DNA of 13,500 bases from Chlamydiota bacterium. Lineage in GTDB: Bacteria > Chlamydiota > Chlamydiia > Chlamydiales > Simkaniaceae. The stretch lies in contig JAKQGT010000233.1 of the NCBI GenBank assembly GCA_029556005.1, forward strand, positions 1-13,500, given 5' to 3'. Below, piece by piece: positions 12,554 through 13,500 of this stretch (positions are counted from its first letter, which is position 1; the number at the start of each line of letters is the position of its first letter). The notes beneath the pieces are model-generated. The model did not search any database, was not told where the DNA came from, and worked only from the letters and a program-made list of their open reading frames with translations. A program made the translations under genes and the position numbers.

Positions 12554-13500
12554 ATGAAACTCTCTTTACAAGACCTAGATATTCAGGGGAAAAAAGTTCT
12601 CATGCGTGTCGACTTTAATGTTCCTCTTCATCCCGATGGCAGTATTAGTGATGATACCCGTATTCGCCTTACACTTCCCTCAATTGAATATGTGTTAAAT
12701 CAAGGGGGTGCACTGATTTTAATGAGTCACTTTGGTCGCCCTAAGGGAATACCCAACCCAGCTTTTTCCTTAAAACCTTGTGCAGAGCGTCTCAGTCAAC
12801 TCCTCGGGAAAGAGGTCAGACTGATCGCTACTTATGCCCAAGCTAAAGAGATCCATCCTGGGGAGGTCGTCCTTCTTGAAAATCTCCGTTTTCATGAAGG
12901 AGAAGAACATCCTGAAAAGGATCCTAGTTTTGCAAAATCCCTAGCAGAGCTCGGAGATATCTATGTCAATAATGCCTTTGGAACTGCCCATCGTAACCAT
13001 GCCTCAACAGCAGTCATTACCGAGTACTTCCCTAAGAAAAGTGCCATGGGTTTTTTAATGGAAAAAGAGGTCTCTTTCCTCTCTCAAGTCGTTATCTCCC
13101 CTAAGCGCCCTTTTTATGCAATCTTAGGAGGGGCCAAAGTGAGTTCTAAAATTGGAGTTCTCGAATCCCTAATTCAAAAGATCGATGCGATCTTTATCGG
13201 AGGGGGGATGGCTTTTACTTTTTTAAAAGTTCAAGGGATTTCTATTGGAGACTCGATTTGCGATGATGCCCTAATAGAAAAAGCTCAGGCCTTTTTGAAA
13301 GGATGTCTTGAAAAAGCGATTCAAGTCCACTTACCTGTAGACATTATCATTACAAATGGCACCGAAAACCAAGTAGTTCTAGTCAAAGAGGGAATCCCCT
13401 CTGGTTGGAAAGGGATGGATATCGGGCCGAAAACACTAGAACAGTGGGTCCCCCTTTTAGAGAAAGCGGCTACCATTTTTTGGAATGGCCCCATGGGAGT
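12554..13500 (+). CDS. pgk: Phosphoglycerate kinase, 5' part (3' end outside window)
   Basis: Glycolytic enzyme that transfers phosphate from 1,3-bisphosphoglycerate to ADP. The open frame from ATG 12554 runs off the right edge after 315 complete codons; about 85 residues are missing. Conserved parts present are VLMRVDFNVPL (substrate-binding basic patch), DDTRIRLTLPSI, MSHFGRPKG, LLENLRFHEGEE, GFLMEKE, ILGGAKVSSKIGVLE, IFIGGGMAFTF, LPVD and WNGPMGV at the very edge. One departure: the block usually written YVNDAFGTAHR reads YVNNAFGTAHR, with Asn at residue 140 (codon 12971-12973). The gene begins eight bases after the dnaQ stop, with only GAAG close by as a ribosome site, so it is probably read through from the upstream cluster. 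The ATP-site end of the protein cannot be judged. Confidence 0.96.
   Translation, partial: MKLSLQDLDIQGKKVLMRVDFNVPLHPDGSISDDTRIRLTLPSIEYVLNQGGALILMSHFGRPKGIPNPAFSLKPCAERLSQLLGKEVRLIATYAQAKEIHPGEVVLLENLRFHEGEEHPEKDPSFAKSLAELGDIYVNNAFGTAHRNHASTAVITEYFPKKSAMGFLMEKEVSFLSQVVISPKRPFYAILGGAKVSSKIGVLESLIQKIDAIFIGGGMAFTFLKVQGISIGDSICDDALIEKAQAFLKGCLEKAIQVHLPVDIIITNGTENQVVLVKEGIPSGWKGMDIGPKTLEQWVPLLEKAATIFWNGPMG

Overview
The window is a compact bacterial chromosome segment that reads like a member of the phylum Chlamydiae outside the family Chlamydiaceae (an environmental or amoeba-associated chlamydia). This is inferred from gene content and order, not from a marker-gene search. An orphan CysJ-like reductase lies near ispF and a conserved hypothetical ATP-grasp-like gene, as I recall for C. 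trachomatis CT435-CT434-CT433. murA is close to argS (CT455/CT454). A hypothetical protein, tsaE and dnaQ follow one another (CT538-CT537-CT536). The CT numbers are from memory. Base composition is moderate, coding density is high, and many start codons lack a good Shine-Dalgarno sequence.

Layout: (1) 1-1584 holds the 3' part of gltX, which runs off the left edge, and a tiny predicted lipoprotein gene on the opposite strand that overlaps its 3' end. (2) 1585-3051 is a two-gene rightward unit, an ABM-fold monooxygenase-like protein followed by the CysJ-like flavoprotein reductase. (3) 3073-4409 is a leftward AAA_14/DUF4143 ATPase gene with a 128-bp upstream spacer packed with palindromes and repeats. 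It looks like an accessory insertion between cysJ and ispF. (4) 4410-8243 has ispF (leftward), divergent from an ATP-grasp-like gene that is followed by murA and the radical-SAM gene epmB. (5) argS (8257-9993, leftward) converges on epmB. (6) 10120-13500 is a tight rightward cluster: a Chlamydiae-type hypothetical (DUF2709-like), tsaE, engB, dnaQ fused to a DUF3820-like tail, and the start of pgk, which runs off the right edge.

Most of the genes are housekeeping: translation (gltX, argS, epmB for EF-P modification, tsaE for tRNA t6A, engB for the large ribosomal subunit), cell envelope and isoprenoids (murA, ispF), glycolysis (pgk) and DNA processing (dnaQ). No tRNA, rRNA, CRISPR array, insertion sequence or prophage was seen. 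The least ordinary parts are the ATPase with its structured repeat spacer, a recurring arrangement in which a -10-like box sits exactly six bases before an SD-less ATG (murA, epmB, the ATPase), the face-to-face promoters between ispF and the ATP-grasp gene, and the micro-lipoprotein overlapping gltX. I found no convincing new defence or mobile system. The ATPase/repeat module is the best candidate for something undescribed.
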